Origin: Aerococcaceae bacterium zg-252
GTDB lineage: Bacteria > Bacillota > Bacilli > Lactobacillales > Aerococcaceae
DNA length: 64,000 nt
Assembly: GCA_016237705.1 (NCBI GenBank)
Contig: CP066204.1
Coordinates: 310,001 to 374,000 of the forward strand
Direction: 5' to 3'
In this document: one piece after another, positions 16,704-24,809 of the stretch
How the letters are laid out: every line of letters begins with the position of its first letter
Position numbering within the stretch: the first letter of the stretch is position 1
The notes under the pieces: generated by a model
Database searches by the model: none
What the model was told of the DNA's origin: nothing
The model's input: only the letters and a program-made list of their open reading frames with translations
Translations under genes and position numbers: made by a program

Positions 16704-16886
16704 ATGGAACAAAAAACAAGAGTAATTATCCGTTGGATTGTTTTTATTATTTGTTTAGTTGCGATTATTTATTTCCAACGTATGACTGGTGTAAAAGAAC
16801 TAGGACTGATGCTGGTAGCATTGTTAGGCATGCTAGGGGTACTTTACGATTATAATCGTGATTACACACATCCTAAACGTGACTAA
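16704..16886 (+). CDS. Small two-helix membrane protein linked to GH112
   Basis: 60 residues starting on the base after the GH112 stop codon, with GGGAGG inside the end of GH112, so clearly translated and coupled. Two hydrophobic segments (about residues 8-24 and 31-47) are separated by a short Q-R-M-T-G-V-K-E turn; the C-terminus is polar and charged (D-Y-N-R-D-Y-T-H-P-K-R-D). I believe this is the small family (DUF6903, from memory) seen next to GH112 genes in other Firmicutes, but cannot confirm it. Its role is unknown; its place after the transporter and phosphorylase genes suggests that it helps the ABC importer or tethers the enzyme to the membrane. Confidence 0.8.
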   Translation: MEQKTRVIIRWIVFIICLVAIIYFQRMTGVKELGLMLVALLGMLGVLYDYNRDYTHPKRD

Positions 16887-16901
16887 TATGGGGGTCATCG
16901 T

Positions 16902-17789
16902 ATGAAAAAAGCATTAGGTGTCGATATTGAGGACACAAAAATTGTGGCTGCGATTATCTATGAGGACGGCACATTTAAACACCGGATTGATGAAAAAACG
17001 ACTGCCGAAAATGCTGAAGTTATGTATGAAACGTTGCTTTCAGTGATTCACCATGTGTTGATATTATCTGGAGAATCGTGGAATACTTTAGTAGGTATAG
17101 GGTTAGGCGTTCCTGGAAAAGTGAATGTGAAAGAGGGTGTAGCAGTCTATCAAAATAATATTCCATGGTCAAATTTTCCCCTTGTTGCTCGATTAAAACA
17201 AGATTTTCCTGGAGTGGTAGTGAAAATTGATAATGATGTTAAGGTAGCAGCCTATGCAGAATATCGTTTATTGGCACTGGATTCAGAGGATATGTTTGGG
17301 TATGTGACCGTTTCAACTGGGATTGCTTGTGCGAATATTTGGAATAATCAAATGATACGTGGTAGTGGTTTTTCAGGTGAAATTGGGTTTGTACCTGTTC
17401 CGTCCAGTACTGGCTTACGAGCTGTGGAAAAGGTTGCGGCTGGGCCTGCAATCGAACAAGCTGCAAGGGAAATGTATCAAAATCCAACTCTTACCACTGC
17501 TGAAGTGTTTGATAAATGGCAGCAATGTGAGTGGCAAGCAGCACAAATTATTGAACAAAGTGCGTTAGGTGTTGCATTAAGTATTTATTCAATGATTTGT
17601 TTATTAGATCCTAAAGTGATTATTCTAGGTGGTAATATACCGGTTCGAAATCCTAAATATGTTGATTTAATTAAAATTGAATTGAAGAAAATAATACATG
17701 AAGAACAGTTACACATATTAGAGCAGATACAGATTTCGAAATTAGAGAGTAATAATGGAATTGTGGGAGCAGGCTTTTTGGTAATGTAA
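16902..17789 (+). CDS. ROK-family sugar kinase-like protein, atypical; candidate N-acetylhexosamine kinase
   Basis: 295 residues, normal for ROK (repressor/ORF/kinase) proteins, with no DNA-binding domain, so a kinase rather than a repressor. The phosphate-1 loop reads D-I-E-D-T-K (8-13) where most members have D-x-G-G-T-K. The catalytic aspartate is kept (N-D-V, residue 112). The sugar and zinc region is altered: G-E-I-G-F replaces G-E-x-G-H (His to Phe at 163), and the C-x-C-G-x-x-G-C zinc motif is missing. The gene lies between the GH112 unit and agaS/nagA. Free GalNAc or GlcNAc made by the phosphorylase needs a kinase to enter the NagA-AgaS route, and this is the only candidate here. Function is inference; loss of activity is also possible. 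Confidence 0.8.
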   Translation: MKKALGVDIEDTKIVAAIIYEDGTFKHRIDEKTTAENAEVMYETLLSVIHHVLILSGESWNTLVGIGLGVPGKVNVKEGVAVYQNNIPWSNFPLVARLKQDFPGVVVKIDNDVKVAAYAEYRLLALDSEDMFGYVTVSTGIACANIWNNQMIRGSGFSGEIGFVPVPSSTGLRAVEKVAAGPAIEQAAREMYQNPTLTTAEVFDKWQQCEWQAAQIIEQSALGVALSIYSMICLLDPKVIILGGNIPVRNPKYVDLIKIELKKIIHEEQLHILEQIQISKLESNNGIVGAGFLVM

Positions 17790-17805
17790 GTAGGTTGGAA
17801 AAAGT

Positions 17806-17833
17806 GGGTGCCATTATTCGAATGATAGCCCCC
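17806..17833 (+). other. Hairpin between the ROK gene and agaS
   Basis: An imperfect 14-position stem (GGGTG-CATTATT against AATGATAG-CCCCC, two mismatches) with almost no loop and no T tract. It is unlikely to terminate; a processing or stabilising role for the polycistronic message is inferred. Confidence 0.4.
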
Positions 17834-17877
17834 AGTAATTCAAATAAAGAAAACAAACAAATTATAGGAGGTTCGAA

Positions 17878-19047
17878 ATGTTTAAAGAATCAGTAGAAAA
17901 ATTAGAGCAATTAGGTGCTGAAATCACAACTAGAGAAATCAGACAACAACCAGAGCTTTGGAGTGAAACATTACAAACATATAAAGAACGTGAATCTGAA
18001 ATTCAACAATTTTTAGCGGCAATTATTTCAGAACATCAGCGTATTCGTGTAATTTTCACTGGTGCAGGAACATCGCAATATGTTGGGGATTCTATTACAC
18101 CTTATTTAAAACAAGTGAATGATGAACGTGTATGGGATTTCCGTTCAGTAGGGACAACGGACTTAGTGTCTAATCCACGAGCATATTTTCAAGCAGATAT
18201 TCCAACTTTATTAGTTTCTTTTGCACGCAGTGGGAATTCACCAGAAAGTGTGGCTGCCGTTGAATTAGCTAAGACGATAGTCGACGAATTATATCAATTA
18301 ACGATTACTTGTGCACCAGACGGAGCTTTAGCACAAAATGCACAAGGTGATGAACGAAACTTAGTATTATTACAGCCAGAGCGTTCGAATGACGCTGGTT
18401 TTGCGATGACTGGTAGCTATTCATGCATGCTATTAACAGCTCTCTTAACGTTTGACCCAAGTGATTTGAACGCTAAAAGTACTTGGACACGTCTTGCGAT
18501 TGACATGGGACAAAATGTGATTAATCGTGAAGAAGAGATTGCTGCACATTTAAGTGGCGATTTTGACCGTGTAATTTATTTAGGTAGTGGTGGTTTTGCT
18601 GGTTTAGCTCGTGAAACACAATTGAAAATTTTAGAATTAACAGCAGGGAAAATTGCGACTGCCTTTGATTCTTCATTAGGATTCCGTCATGGACCTAAAT
18701 CATTTGTGAACGAAACTTCTTTAGCGTTTGTTTATGTATCGAATGATGAATACACTCGTGCATATGATTTAGATATGTTAAATGAGTTAGCGAGTGATCA
18801 AATTGCACAAAAAGTGGTAGCTATTCGTGTAGAAGATAATGATTCATTGAAATCAGAATCATTTGATTTCACTTCAGACTATAAAGGAGTACCGGACGCA
18901 TATCTAACATTACCTTATGTTGTATTTGGTCAAACAGTTTCACTATTAGCTGCTATTAAAGTAGGTAATACTCCGGATACACCGTCAGCAACAGGTACGG
19001 TAAACCGTGTAGTAAAAGGTGTAATTATACATCCATTTTCAAAATAA
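17878..19047 (+). CDS. agaS: AgaS: galactosamine-6-phosphate deaminase/isomerase (SIS domains)
   Basis: 389 residues, the usual AgaS length, with two SIS (sugar isomerase) domains. The first has F-T-G-A-G-T-S-Q-Y-V-G near residues 60-70 and S-F-A-R-S-G-N-S-P-E-S; the second has Y-L-G-S-G-G-F-A-G-L-A-R-E near 234-246 and F-R-H-G-P-K-S-F. AgaS converts galactosamine-6-phosphate to tagatose-6-phosphate and ammonia in the cytosol. It stands with nagA and lacD in the order of the pathway. AGGAGG precedes the ATG. This gene is the best indicator that the island handles galactosamine-type rather than glucosamine-type sugars. Confidence 0.92.
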   Translation: MFKESVEKLEQLGAEITTREIRQQPELWSETLQTYKERESEIQQFLAAIISEHQRIRVIFTGAGTSQYVGDSITPYLKQVNDERVWDFRSVGTTDLVSNPRAYFQADIPTLLVSFARSGNSPESVAAVELAKTIVDELYQLTITCAPDGALAQNAQGDERNLVLLQPERSNDAGFAMTGSYSCMLLTALLTFDPSDLNAKSTWTRLAIDMGQNVINREEEIAAHLSGDFDRVIYLGSGGFAGLARETQLKILELTAGKIATAFDSSLGFRHGPKSFVNETSLAFVYVSNDEYTRAYDLDMLNELASDQIAQKVVAIRVEDNDSLKSESFDFTSDYKGVPDAYLTLPYVVFGQTVSLLAAIKVGNTPDTPSATGTVNRVVKGVIIHPFSK

Positions 19048-19183
19048 CCCTGTACGTTTTATGCGAAAAGGTTTATAATAAAACTACAAATAATTTATTT
19101 AAATGGAAGACAAAAGTTTGGACGAATTAAGAATAAATCCATTGCTGAATGTCTAATATTTAATTAAAGCAGGGAGGCCAATT

Positions 19184-20335
19184 ATGAACTATTATATTAA
19201 AGCAAAAGGTATCGTGTTAGATGATACAGTCGCTGAAAATCAATATTTAGAAGTAGTTAATGGCAAATTTGGTTCAATTGTCAAAAGCGTTCCAGACGGT
19301 AGTAAGGTTGTTGATTATTCAGAATCGTTAATTGCACCGGGGCTTGTGGATACTCATATTCATGGATATAAGTCATATGATGTAATGGACAATGATTTTG
19401 AAGGTATTAAAGTAATATCGAATGGTTTATTAGAGTGTGGGGTGACTTCATGGTTGCCGACTACTTTAACGTCATCAATTGAATTATTAGATGCAGTGTG
19501 CCAAACGATTGGTGAACACTACCAAGAAGTAACTGGTGCAAAAATTCGAGGTATTTTCCTAGAGGGGCCATTTTTTACTGAAAAGTATAAAGGTGCTCAA
19601 AATCCAAAATATATGGGGGACCCGTCGATTCCAGTGTTAGATAAATGGCATCAATTATCAAATCAATTAGTGAATAAAATTGCGATAGCACCTGAACGTA
19701 AAGGAGTTAAAGAATTTATTGAATTTGCGTCAAGCAAAGGAATTTATACGGCATTAGCCCATAGTGATGCAACGTATGAAGAAGCACATGCAGCAGTGGA
19801 AGCAGGAGCAAATATTTTTATTCATACATATAATGGAATGAGTGGACTACATCATCGCAATCCTGGTATGGTTGGGGCAGCGTTGTCGTGTGATAATGTA
19901 TTTGCTGAATTGATTTGTGACGGACACCATGTGCATCCAGCAGCAGCCAAAGTCGTGGTTAAAGCTCGAGGTCCAGAAGAGACGGTTTTAATTACGGACT
20001 GTATGCGTGCTGGCGGTATGGGTGACGGAGAGTCCATGTTAGGTGAATTTGAAGTAATCGTCAAAGAGGGTACTGCACGTCTAAAAGATAATGGTAGCCT
20101 AGCTGGTTCGATTTTAGAGTTAAAACAAGGTGTTAAAAATGTCTATGACTGGGGCTTGGTAGAAGCAGCAGATGCTTTAAGAATGGCGTCACTATCACCA
20201 GCTAAATCAGTCGGTATTGAAAATGTTTGTGGACGAATTGCACCAGGATATGATGCAGATTTTATTGTAGTATCGCCACAGTTAGAATTAGAAGCAACTT
20301 ATTTAGACGGTACACTACGTTACGAAGCAAAATAA
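19184..20335 (+). CDS. nagA: N-acetyl-amino-sugar-6-phosphate deacetylase (NagA/AgaA)
   Basis: 383 residues, typical of the amidohydrolase family. Metal and catalytic features: D-T-H-I-H-G near residues 57-62, E-G-P-F-F near 127-131, A-H-S-D-A-T near 190-195, [11 protein letters not shown] and the catalytic aspartate in L-I-T-D-C-M. It removes acetate from GalNAc-6-P (and probably GlcNAc-6-P), giving substrate for AgaS. Preceded by GGGAGG. About 136 bp separate it from agaS; a TATAAT-like box at 19074-19079 may be a weak internal promoter, but its -35 is poor. Whether it is specific for GalNAc-6-P (AgaA) or general (NagA) cannot be told. Confidence 0.92.
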   Translation: MNYYIKAKGIVLDDTVAENQYLEVVNGKFGSIVKSVPDGSKVVDYSESLIAPGLVDTHIHGYKSYDVMDNDFEGIKVISNGLLECGVTSWLPTTLTSSIELLDAVCQTIGEHYQEVTGAKIRGIFLEGPFFTEKYKGAQNPKYMGDPSIPVLDKWHQLSNQLVNKIAIAPERKGVKEFIEFASSKGIYTALAHSDATYEEAHAAVEAGANIFIHTYNGMSGLHHRNPGMVGAALSCDNVFAELICDGHHVHPAAAKVVVKARGPEETVLITDCMRAGGMGDGESMLGEFEVIVKEGTARLKDNGSLAGSILELKQGVKNVYDWGLVEAADALRMASLSPAKSVGIENVCGRIAPGYDADFIVVSPQLELEATYLDGTLRYEAK

Positions 20336-20354
20336 TAAGAAAAGAGGATTTGAA

Positions 20355-21347
20355 ATGCGTAAAATCTCACAAGAAAAATATGATAAATTAGTTAACTTGT
20401 CAACTGAAAATCACATCATCTCTGCACTAGCGATTGACCAACGTGGGTCATTGAGAAAAATGATTGAAGCTGGTGGTGGTGTTGATGATGTTCAATCAGC
20501 CGTTGAAGCATTTAAAATTGCGATTTCAGAAGAATTAACACCATTTGCATCATCTATTTTATTAGATCCAGAGTATGGTATTCCAGCTTCAAAACAACGT
20601 GTAGCAGGTGCTGGTCTTTTAATGGCTTATGAAGAAACAGGATATGATGCGACAGAACCAGGACGTTTACCAGATTTATTACCTGAATGGTCTGCAAAAC
20701 GTATTAAAGAATTAGGGGCAGATTCTGTTAAATTTTTATTATATTATGATGTTGATGAAGATGAGAAAATCAATGATTGGAAACATAGCTTTACAGAACG
20801 TATTGGTTCAGAGTGTGAAGCTGAGGGTATCCCATTCTTCTTAGAAATTTTAACATATGATGCGACAGATGAAGATAATAAGAGTGCGAAATTTGCGAAA
20901 GTAAAACCACATAAAGTGATTGCAGCGATGAAAGAATTTTCTAAAGAACGCTATAATGTCGATGTGTTAAAAGTGGAAGTACCGGTTAACATGAATTATG
21001 TTGAAGGATTCGCTAAAGATGAAGTGGTTTATACGAAAGAAGAAGCACAAGCGATTTTCCGTGAACAAGAAGATGCTACGCATTTACCATATATTTATTT
21101 AAGTGCCGGTGTGTCAGCTAAGTTGTTCCAAGATACACTTGAGTTTGCACATGAAGCTGGTGCAAAATTCAATGGGGTATTATGTGGACGTGCAACTTGG
21201 AAAGATGCTGTGCCAGAATTTGCATCAAATGGTGAAGCAGCAACTCGTGAGTGGTTACGTACGATTGGTAAACAAAATATTGAAGAATTAAATGCAGTGT
21301 TAGAACGTACGGCTACACCTTGGACAGATTTAATTGAAGTAAAATAA
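20355..21347 (+). CDS. lacD: Tagatose-1,6-bisphosphate aldolase (LacD)
   Basis: 330 residues, near the usual LacD length of about 325. The start region with [12 protein letters not shown] and the segment [10 protein letters not shown] (about 196-205), which should hold the Schiff-base lysine, identify a class I tagatose-bisphosphate aldolase. It splits tagatose-1,6-bisphosphate into dihydroxyacetone phosphate and glyceraldehyde-3-phosphate, linking the island to glycolysis. The preceding step, tagatose-6-phosphate kinase (LacC), is not in the window and must come from elsewhere or from a promiscuous phosphofructokinase. Last gene of the island, followed by a strong terminator. Confidence 0.93.
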   Translation: MRKISQEKYDKLVNLSTENHIISALAIDQRGSLRKMIEAGGGVDDVQSAVEAFKIAISEELTPFASSILLDPEYGIPASKQRVAGAGLLMAYEETGYDATEPGRLPDLLPEWSAKRIKELGADSVKFLLYYDVDEDEKINDWKHSFTERIGSECEAEGIPFFLEILTYDATDEDNKSAKFAKVKPHKVIAAMKEFSKERYNVDVLKVEVPVNMNYVEGFAKDEVVYTKEEAQAIFREQEDATHLPYIYLSAGVSAKLFQDTLEFAHEAGAKFNGVLCGRATWKDAVPEFASNGEAATREWLRTIGKQNIEELNAVLERTATPWTDLIEVK

Positions 21348-21354
21348 TCGATTG

Positions 21355-21391
21355 CCCTACCACACTTCATAATATGTGTGGTAGGGATTTT
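21355..21391 (+). terminator. Terminator of the amino-sugar operon
   Basis: Perfect 11-bp stem CCCTACCACAC / GTGTGGTAGGG, then ATTTTG. It also lies just beyond the end of the convergent gpx gene. Confidence 0.88.
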
Positions 21392-21406
21392 GTAATTATT
21401 GTCGGA

Positions 21407-21883
21407 CTATGCTTTCAATGCTTTTTCAATATCTTTGGCGATAGATTTGGGTGAAGTGGTAGGAGCATAGCGTTTGATAACTTGCCCTTTACGATTGATT
21501 AAAAATTTAGTGAAATTCCACTTAATATCTTCTGATAATAATCCCCGACATTCTGATTTTAACCATTGGAAAATCGGTGCAGTTTGCTCACCATTTACTT
21601 GGACGGTTTGATGTAAAGGAAAGGTCGTGCCGAATGTTAATTGGCAGGTGCTGACCATTTCGTCATCAGATACTTTTTCTTGTTTGAATTGATTGCTAGG
21701 GAAACCGAGAACGGAGAACTTTTGCTCTTTATAGGTTTGATACAAGGTTTCAAGCTCGTTCATCTGTGGGGCTAGTCCGCAACCGGTCGCTGTATTAACA
21801 ACTAAAAGTACATGGCTACAATAATCATGTAAGGGATAAGTTTCGCCATTGCTACGAGTTAGTAAAATGTTTGGAAGTGCCAT
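21407..21883 (-). CDS. Glutathione peroxidase-family protein (thiol peroxidase)
   Basis: 158 residues. The peroxidatic cysteine is Cys35 in N-T-A-T-G-C-G, followed by the family's G-F-P-S-N-Q-F (about 60-66, with the conserved glutamine) and W-N-F-T-K-F-L near 122-128. It is not a selenoprotein. It reduces hydrogen peroxide or lipid peroxides in the cytosol, in bacteria generally with thioredoxin rather than glutathione. AAAGGAG precedes the ATG at a spacing of about 10. It stands alone between the amino-sugar operon and the YebC-like gene. Confidence 0.93.
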   Translation of the reverse strand: MALPNILLTRSNGETYPLHDYCSHVLLVVNTATGCGLAPQMNELETLYQTYKEQKFSVLGFPSNQFKQEKVSDDEMVSTCQLTFGTTFPLHQTVQVNGEQTAPIFQWLKSECRGLLSEDIKWNFTKFLINRKGQVIKRYAPTTSPKSIAKDIEKALKA

Positions 21884-21925
21884 ACTTGAAATGCTCCTTT
21901 CTTTATCTGAAGATAAACGGAAACC

Positions 21926-21956
21926 CTCGTCAAGTCATTTAGTCTAACTTGACGAG
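21926..21956 (-). terminator. Terminator of the YebC-like gene
   Basis: Perfect 10-bp stem CTCGTCAAGT / ACTTGACGAG with an 11-base loop between the yebC-like stop and the gpx start. The minus-strand T tract is short (GGTTT); the plus strand side has AGTTTTTA. Confidence 0.7.
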
Positions 21957-21967
21957 AGTTTTTAATT

Positions 21968-22681
21968 TTATAAATCAACGTTATGGTAGACACGTTGAAC
22001 ATCGTCATCATCTTCGAGTGCATCAATTAATTTTTCAAATTTAACTAAATCATCGCCCTCTAAAGTTACTTCGTTTTGAGGCAATAAATCAATTTCTGCT
22101 ACTTCAAATTCAGTGATACCCATATTTTCTAATGCAGTACGAATTGTAGCGAAGTCTTGAGTTTCACCATATACAATGACTTGATTTTCTTCAGCAAATA
22201 CTTCACGCACATCAACATCTGCTTCTAATAATCCCATCATCACTTCATCAGCATCTTGATTGCTCATGACAAAAACAGCTGTTGGGTCAAATAAGTAGTT
22301 AACAGAACCACTAACACCCATGTTTCCACCGTTTTTACCGTAAGCGGCACGAACATTACTTGCAGTACGATTGACATTGTTTGTTAAGGCATCGACAATA
22401 ATTAATGAACCATTTGGCCCAAATCCCTCATAACGTAATTCTTGGAAGTTTTCATCGTCGCCACCTTTTGCTTTATCGATTGCTTTATCAATAACGTGGC
22501 GTGGCACATTATATGTTTTGGCACGTTCTATAACAAAACGTAATTTTTGGTTTAACTCCGGATCTGGTTCACCTTGTTTTGCTGCTGCATAAATCTCAAT
22601 TCCAAATTTTGCATAAATTTTGGAGGTGTTTTGATCTTTATTCGCTTTCTTTTCTTTGATGTTCATCCATTTACGACCCAT
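21968..22681 (-). CDS. YebC/PmpR-family protein (YeeN-like)
   Basis: 237 residues, the family length. The start [12 protein letters not shown] and the following K-I-Y-A-K-F-G, the basic patch [11 protein letters not shown], and the conserved Y-E-G-F-G-P-N-G and [10 protein letters not shown] are all clear. YebC proteins were long called transcriptional regulators; more recent work ties family members to the ribosome and translation of difficult proline stretches. The W-M-N-I-K-E-K-K N-terminus suggests the YeeN/YrbC subgroup common in Lactobacillales. The start is supported by a modest GAGAAGTG site. Single-gene transcript. Confidence 0.92.
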   Translation of the reverse strand: MGRKWMNIKEKKANKDQNTSKIYAKFGIEIYAAAKQGEPDPELNQKLRFVIERAKTYNVPRHVIDKAIDKAKGGDDENFQELRYEGFGPNGSLIIVDALTNNVNRTASNVRAAYGKNGGNMGVSGSVNYLFDPTAVFVMSNQDADEVMMGLLEADVDVREVFAEENQVIVYGETQDFATIRTALENMGITEFEVAEIDLLPQNEVTLEGDDLVKFEKLIDALEDDDDVQRVYHNVDL

Positions 22682-22966
22682 ATTTTCACTTCTCTTTCAA
22701 TAATTTGTGTTTATATTATACCGTATTTTTAGCTGCGTGGATAGTAAAAATCCAAGAGTGTGTTAGAGTAATTTTGACAATCTGATGACAGAGTAAGAAT
22801 TAAGAAAAGGTTAACATTACGAAGTGATGACATTTGAGTGTATCGGTGGAGTGACTAGGCAAAAAATGATATAATTTAAACGTAAATTAGAAATATCTAT
22901 GCTATGCCAGTAGGCATGAGCAGTATAAAATAAATGAAGAACGTAGAATAATTGGAGGAAAAACGA

Positions 22967-24220
22967 ATGAAACTTTATAAGAAAATAATGTCATTATCTA
23001 TGGTGGCGTTAGCTTCAGCTAGCATTTTGTCACAGTCTGTAATGGCTCAAACGATGATTGGAACACATACTGTTCAAGTTGGGGAATATTTATTTGATAT
23101 TGCATTGAAATATGGTGTGACAGTTGACCAAATGAAAGCATGGAATGGCTTGACTAGTGATTGGATTAATGTTGGTGATGTGTTAGCGATTTATGATAGT
23201 TCATCTACTTACACACCTTATACATCAACTGTAGCAACAAGCACGACAGGATATCATACCGTTGCACCTGGAGATACATTATCTGGTATTGCAGCCGTAT
23301 ATGGTGTATCAGAATATGATTTATGGGCATGGAATGGTTTATCAAGTGATTGGTTAAATGTTGGGGACGTATTATCAGTATCAGGTTATGCAACTGCACC
23401 CGTTAGCTCGTCTTATGCAGCACCGGCAGTGGCGGCTGCAACACCGATAACTACTGGGGAAACGACAACTTATACCGTTAAAGCAGGTGATAGCTTATGG
23501 GCAATTGCAGAAGCACACGGTATGACATATGATGAATTATTGGCATTAAATGGCTATGCAAGTACATTTTTACAAGTTGGTGATGTGTTAACAGTAAAAG
23601 CTTCATCAGCGAATAGTTCAGCGAGTGATGATAATAGTCAATCAATTGCTCCATTGTCTCAAGCAGATAAGGAAGATGGCATTAAGGCACGTCATAAGGT
23701 AGTTGCAGGTGATAATTTATGGCGAATCGCTAATAAATATGGTGTGACAGTCCATAATGTAAAAGTATGGAATAATTTAACAGATGATTCTGTCATCAAT
23801 GAGGGTGACGAATTGGTGATTAAGAATTCTGTTTATGAAGCGAAAAAACATAAAGTGACGGCTGAAGATACATTAGAGTCAATCGCAGAACAGTATAAAA
23901 CAACGACTGAAAAATTAACAGAATGGAATAGTTTAACTGGAACAGAATTGGAAGTCGATAAAGAATTATTAGTTAGCGACCCTAATACTAAAATTCATGA
24001 AGTGAAAACAGGCGAAACATTAGATAAAATCGCTGAACAATATCATGTAACGGTTGAAGAATTACGTGAGTGGAATGAATTACCTGAGGCGACAGTTGTA
24101 GTTAATGGGTCATTAATCGTATCAGACCCAACTGGTATGAAAGAAACAGTTAATACGATAGAAGCGACAGAAGCAGTTGAAACAACTGAAGCTATGGAAA
24201 CTACGACAGTAGCTGAATAA
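22967..24220 (+). CDS. Secreted protein with six LysM domains and no catalytic domain
   Basis: 417 residues from ATG 22967 (GGAGG at 22953-22957). Signal peptide at 1-~27 (M-K-L-Y-K-K, hydrophobic core, V-M-A-Q). Six LysM peptidoglycan-binding modules follow, at roughly residues 33-74, 100-141, 170-210, 243-285, 290-330 and 344-384; most have the Y/H-x-V-x-x-G-D-x-L-x-x-I-A pattern and end in a N-x-G-D-x-L-like segment. Short S/T/A-rich linkers separate the first four. The C-terminal ~25 residues are rich in Glu, Thr and Ala. No hydrolase, transglycosylase or LPxTG motif is present. It likely binds the cell wall as a structural protein or a modulator of hydrolases. A small hairpin (ATGCC-AGTA-GGCAT, about 22906-22919) lies in its leader. 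Confidence 0.85.
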   Translation: MKLYKKIMSLSMVALASASILSQSVMAQTMIGTHTVQVGEYLFDIALKYGVTVDQMKAWNGLTSDWINVGDVLAIYDSSSTYTPYTSTVATSTTGYHTVAPGDTLSGIAAVYGVSEYDLWAWNGLSSDWLNVGDVLSVSGYATAPVSSSYAAPAVAAATPITTGETTTYTVKAGDSLWAIAEAHGMTYDELLALNGYASTFLQVGDVLTVKASSANSSASDDNSQSIAPLSQADKEDGIKARHKVVAGDNLWRIANKYGVTVHNVKVWNNLTDDSVINEGDELVIKNSVYEAKKHKVTAEDTLESIAEQYKTTTEKLTEWNSLTGTELEVDKELLVSDPNTKIHEVKTGETLDKIAEQYHVTVEELREWNELPEATVVVNGSLIVSDPTGMKETVNTIEATEAVETTEAMETTTVAE

Positions 24221-24231
24221 TAGATAAAATA

Positions 24232-24262
24232 AAAGTGTGCAGGTTTGTCTTGCACACTTTTT
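24232..24262 (+). terminator. Terminator of the LysM gene
   Basis: Stem AAAGTGTGCA / TGCACACTTT with a 9-base loop and two more T residues. Confidence 0.85.
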
Positions 24263-24337
24263 ACGTTATGGGGCAGAGAGCGAGAATTTTTCTGAAATGG
24301 GCTGACCAATATTATTATTGTTTGCTCGGTTTCTAAA

Positions 24338-24363
24338 ATAAAAAAAGAGTCGAAACGACTCTT
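24338..24363 (-). terminator. Terminator of rpsT
   Basis: Perfect 8-bp stem AAGAGTCG-AAA-CGACTCTT; the A tract at 24338-24344 becomes a T tract on the minus strand. Confidence 0.88.
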
Positions 24364-24373
24364 ATATAATCAA

Positions 24374-24625
24374 TTATTTAACTAATTTTGCTAAACGTGA
24401 CTTATCACGAGCAGCTTTGTTTTTATGGATTAAACCTTTTGTAGCTGCGCTATCTAATTCTTTTGCTGCTAATTTGTATAATTCTTGTAAATCACCTTCA
24501 CCTGATTCTACAGCTGAACGGAATTTTTTAACTGCTGTACGCATTGCAGAAACGTGAGCACGGTTACGGTCAGTTTTTGTAGCAGTTTGACGAATACGTT
24601 TGATTGCTGATGGGTTATTTGCCAT
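24374..24625 (-). CDS. rpsT: 30S ribosomal protein S20
   Basis: 83 residues from the ATG at 24625, preceded by AAAGAGGTG; an in-frame GTG three codons upstream overlaps that site and is unlikely. [12 protein letters not shown] and the Lys/Arg/Ala-rich helices with [12 protein letters not shown] are characteristic of S20, which binds 16S rRNA during small subunit assembly. Single gene with its own terminator. Confidence 0.96.
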   Translation of the reverse strand: MANNPSAIKRIRQTATKTDRNRAHVSAMRTAVKKFRSAVESGEGDLQELYKLAAKELDSAATKGLIHKNKAARDKSRLAKLVK

Positions 24626-24809
24626 GTCGGTCACCTCTTTCTTATCTTAATGGTGTGTAAGTCGAATAGACTTAGTCAACAAACATCATTATACATGAAA
24701 AATAGTCTTTCGTGCAACTAAAAATAAGAAAATTCATAGAATTTGCGGTAATTTATTGAAAAAGGTACAATTAAAGAGTACAAAGGTAAGTGTATAGGGA
24801 GTGATTTGA

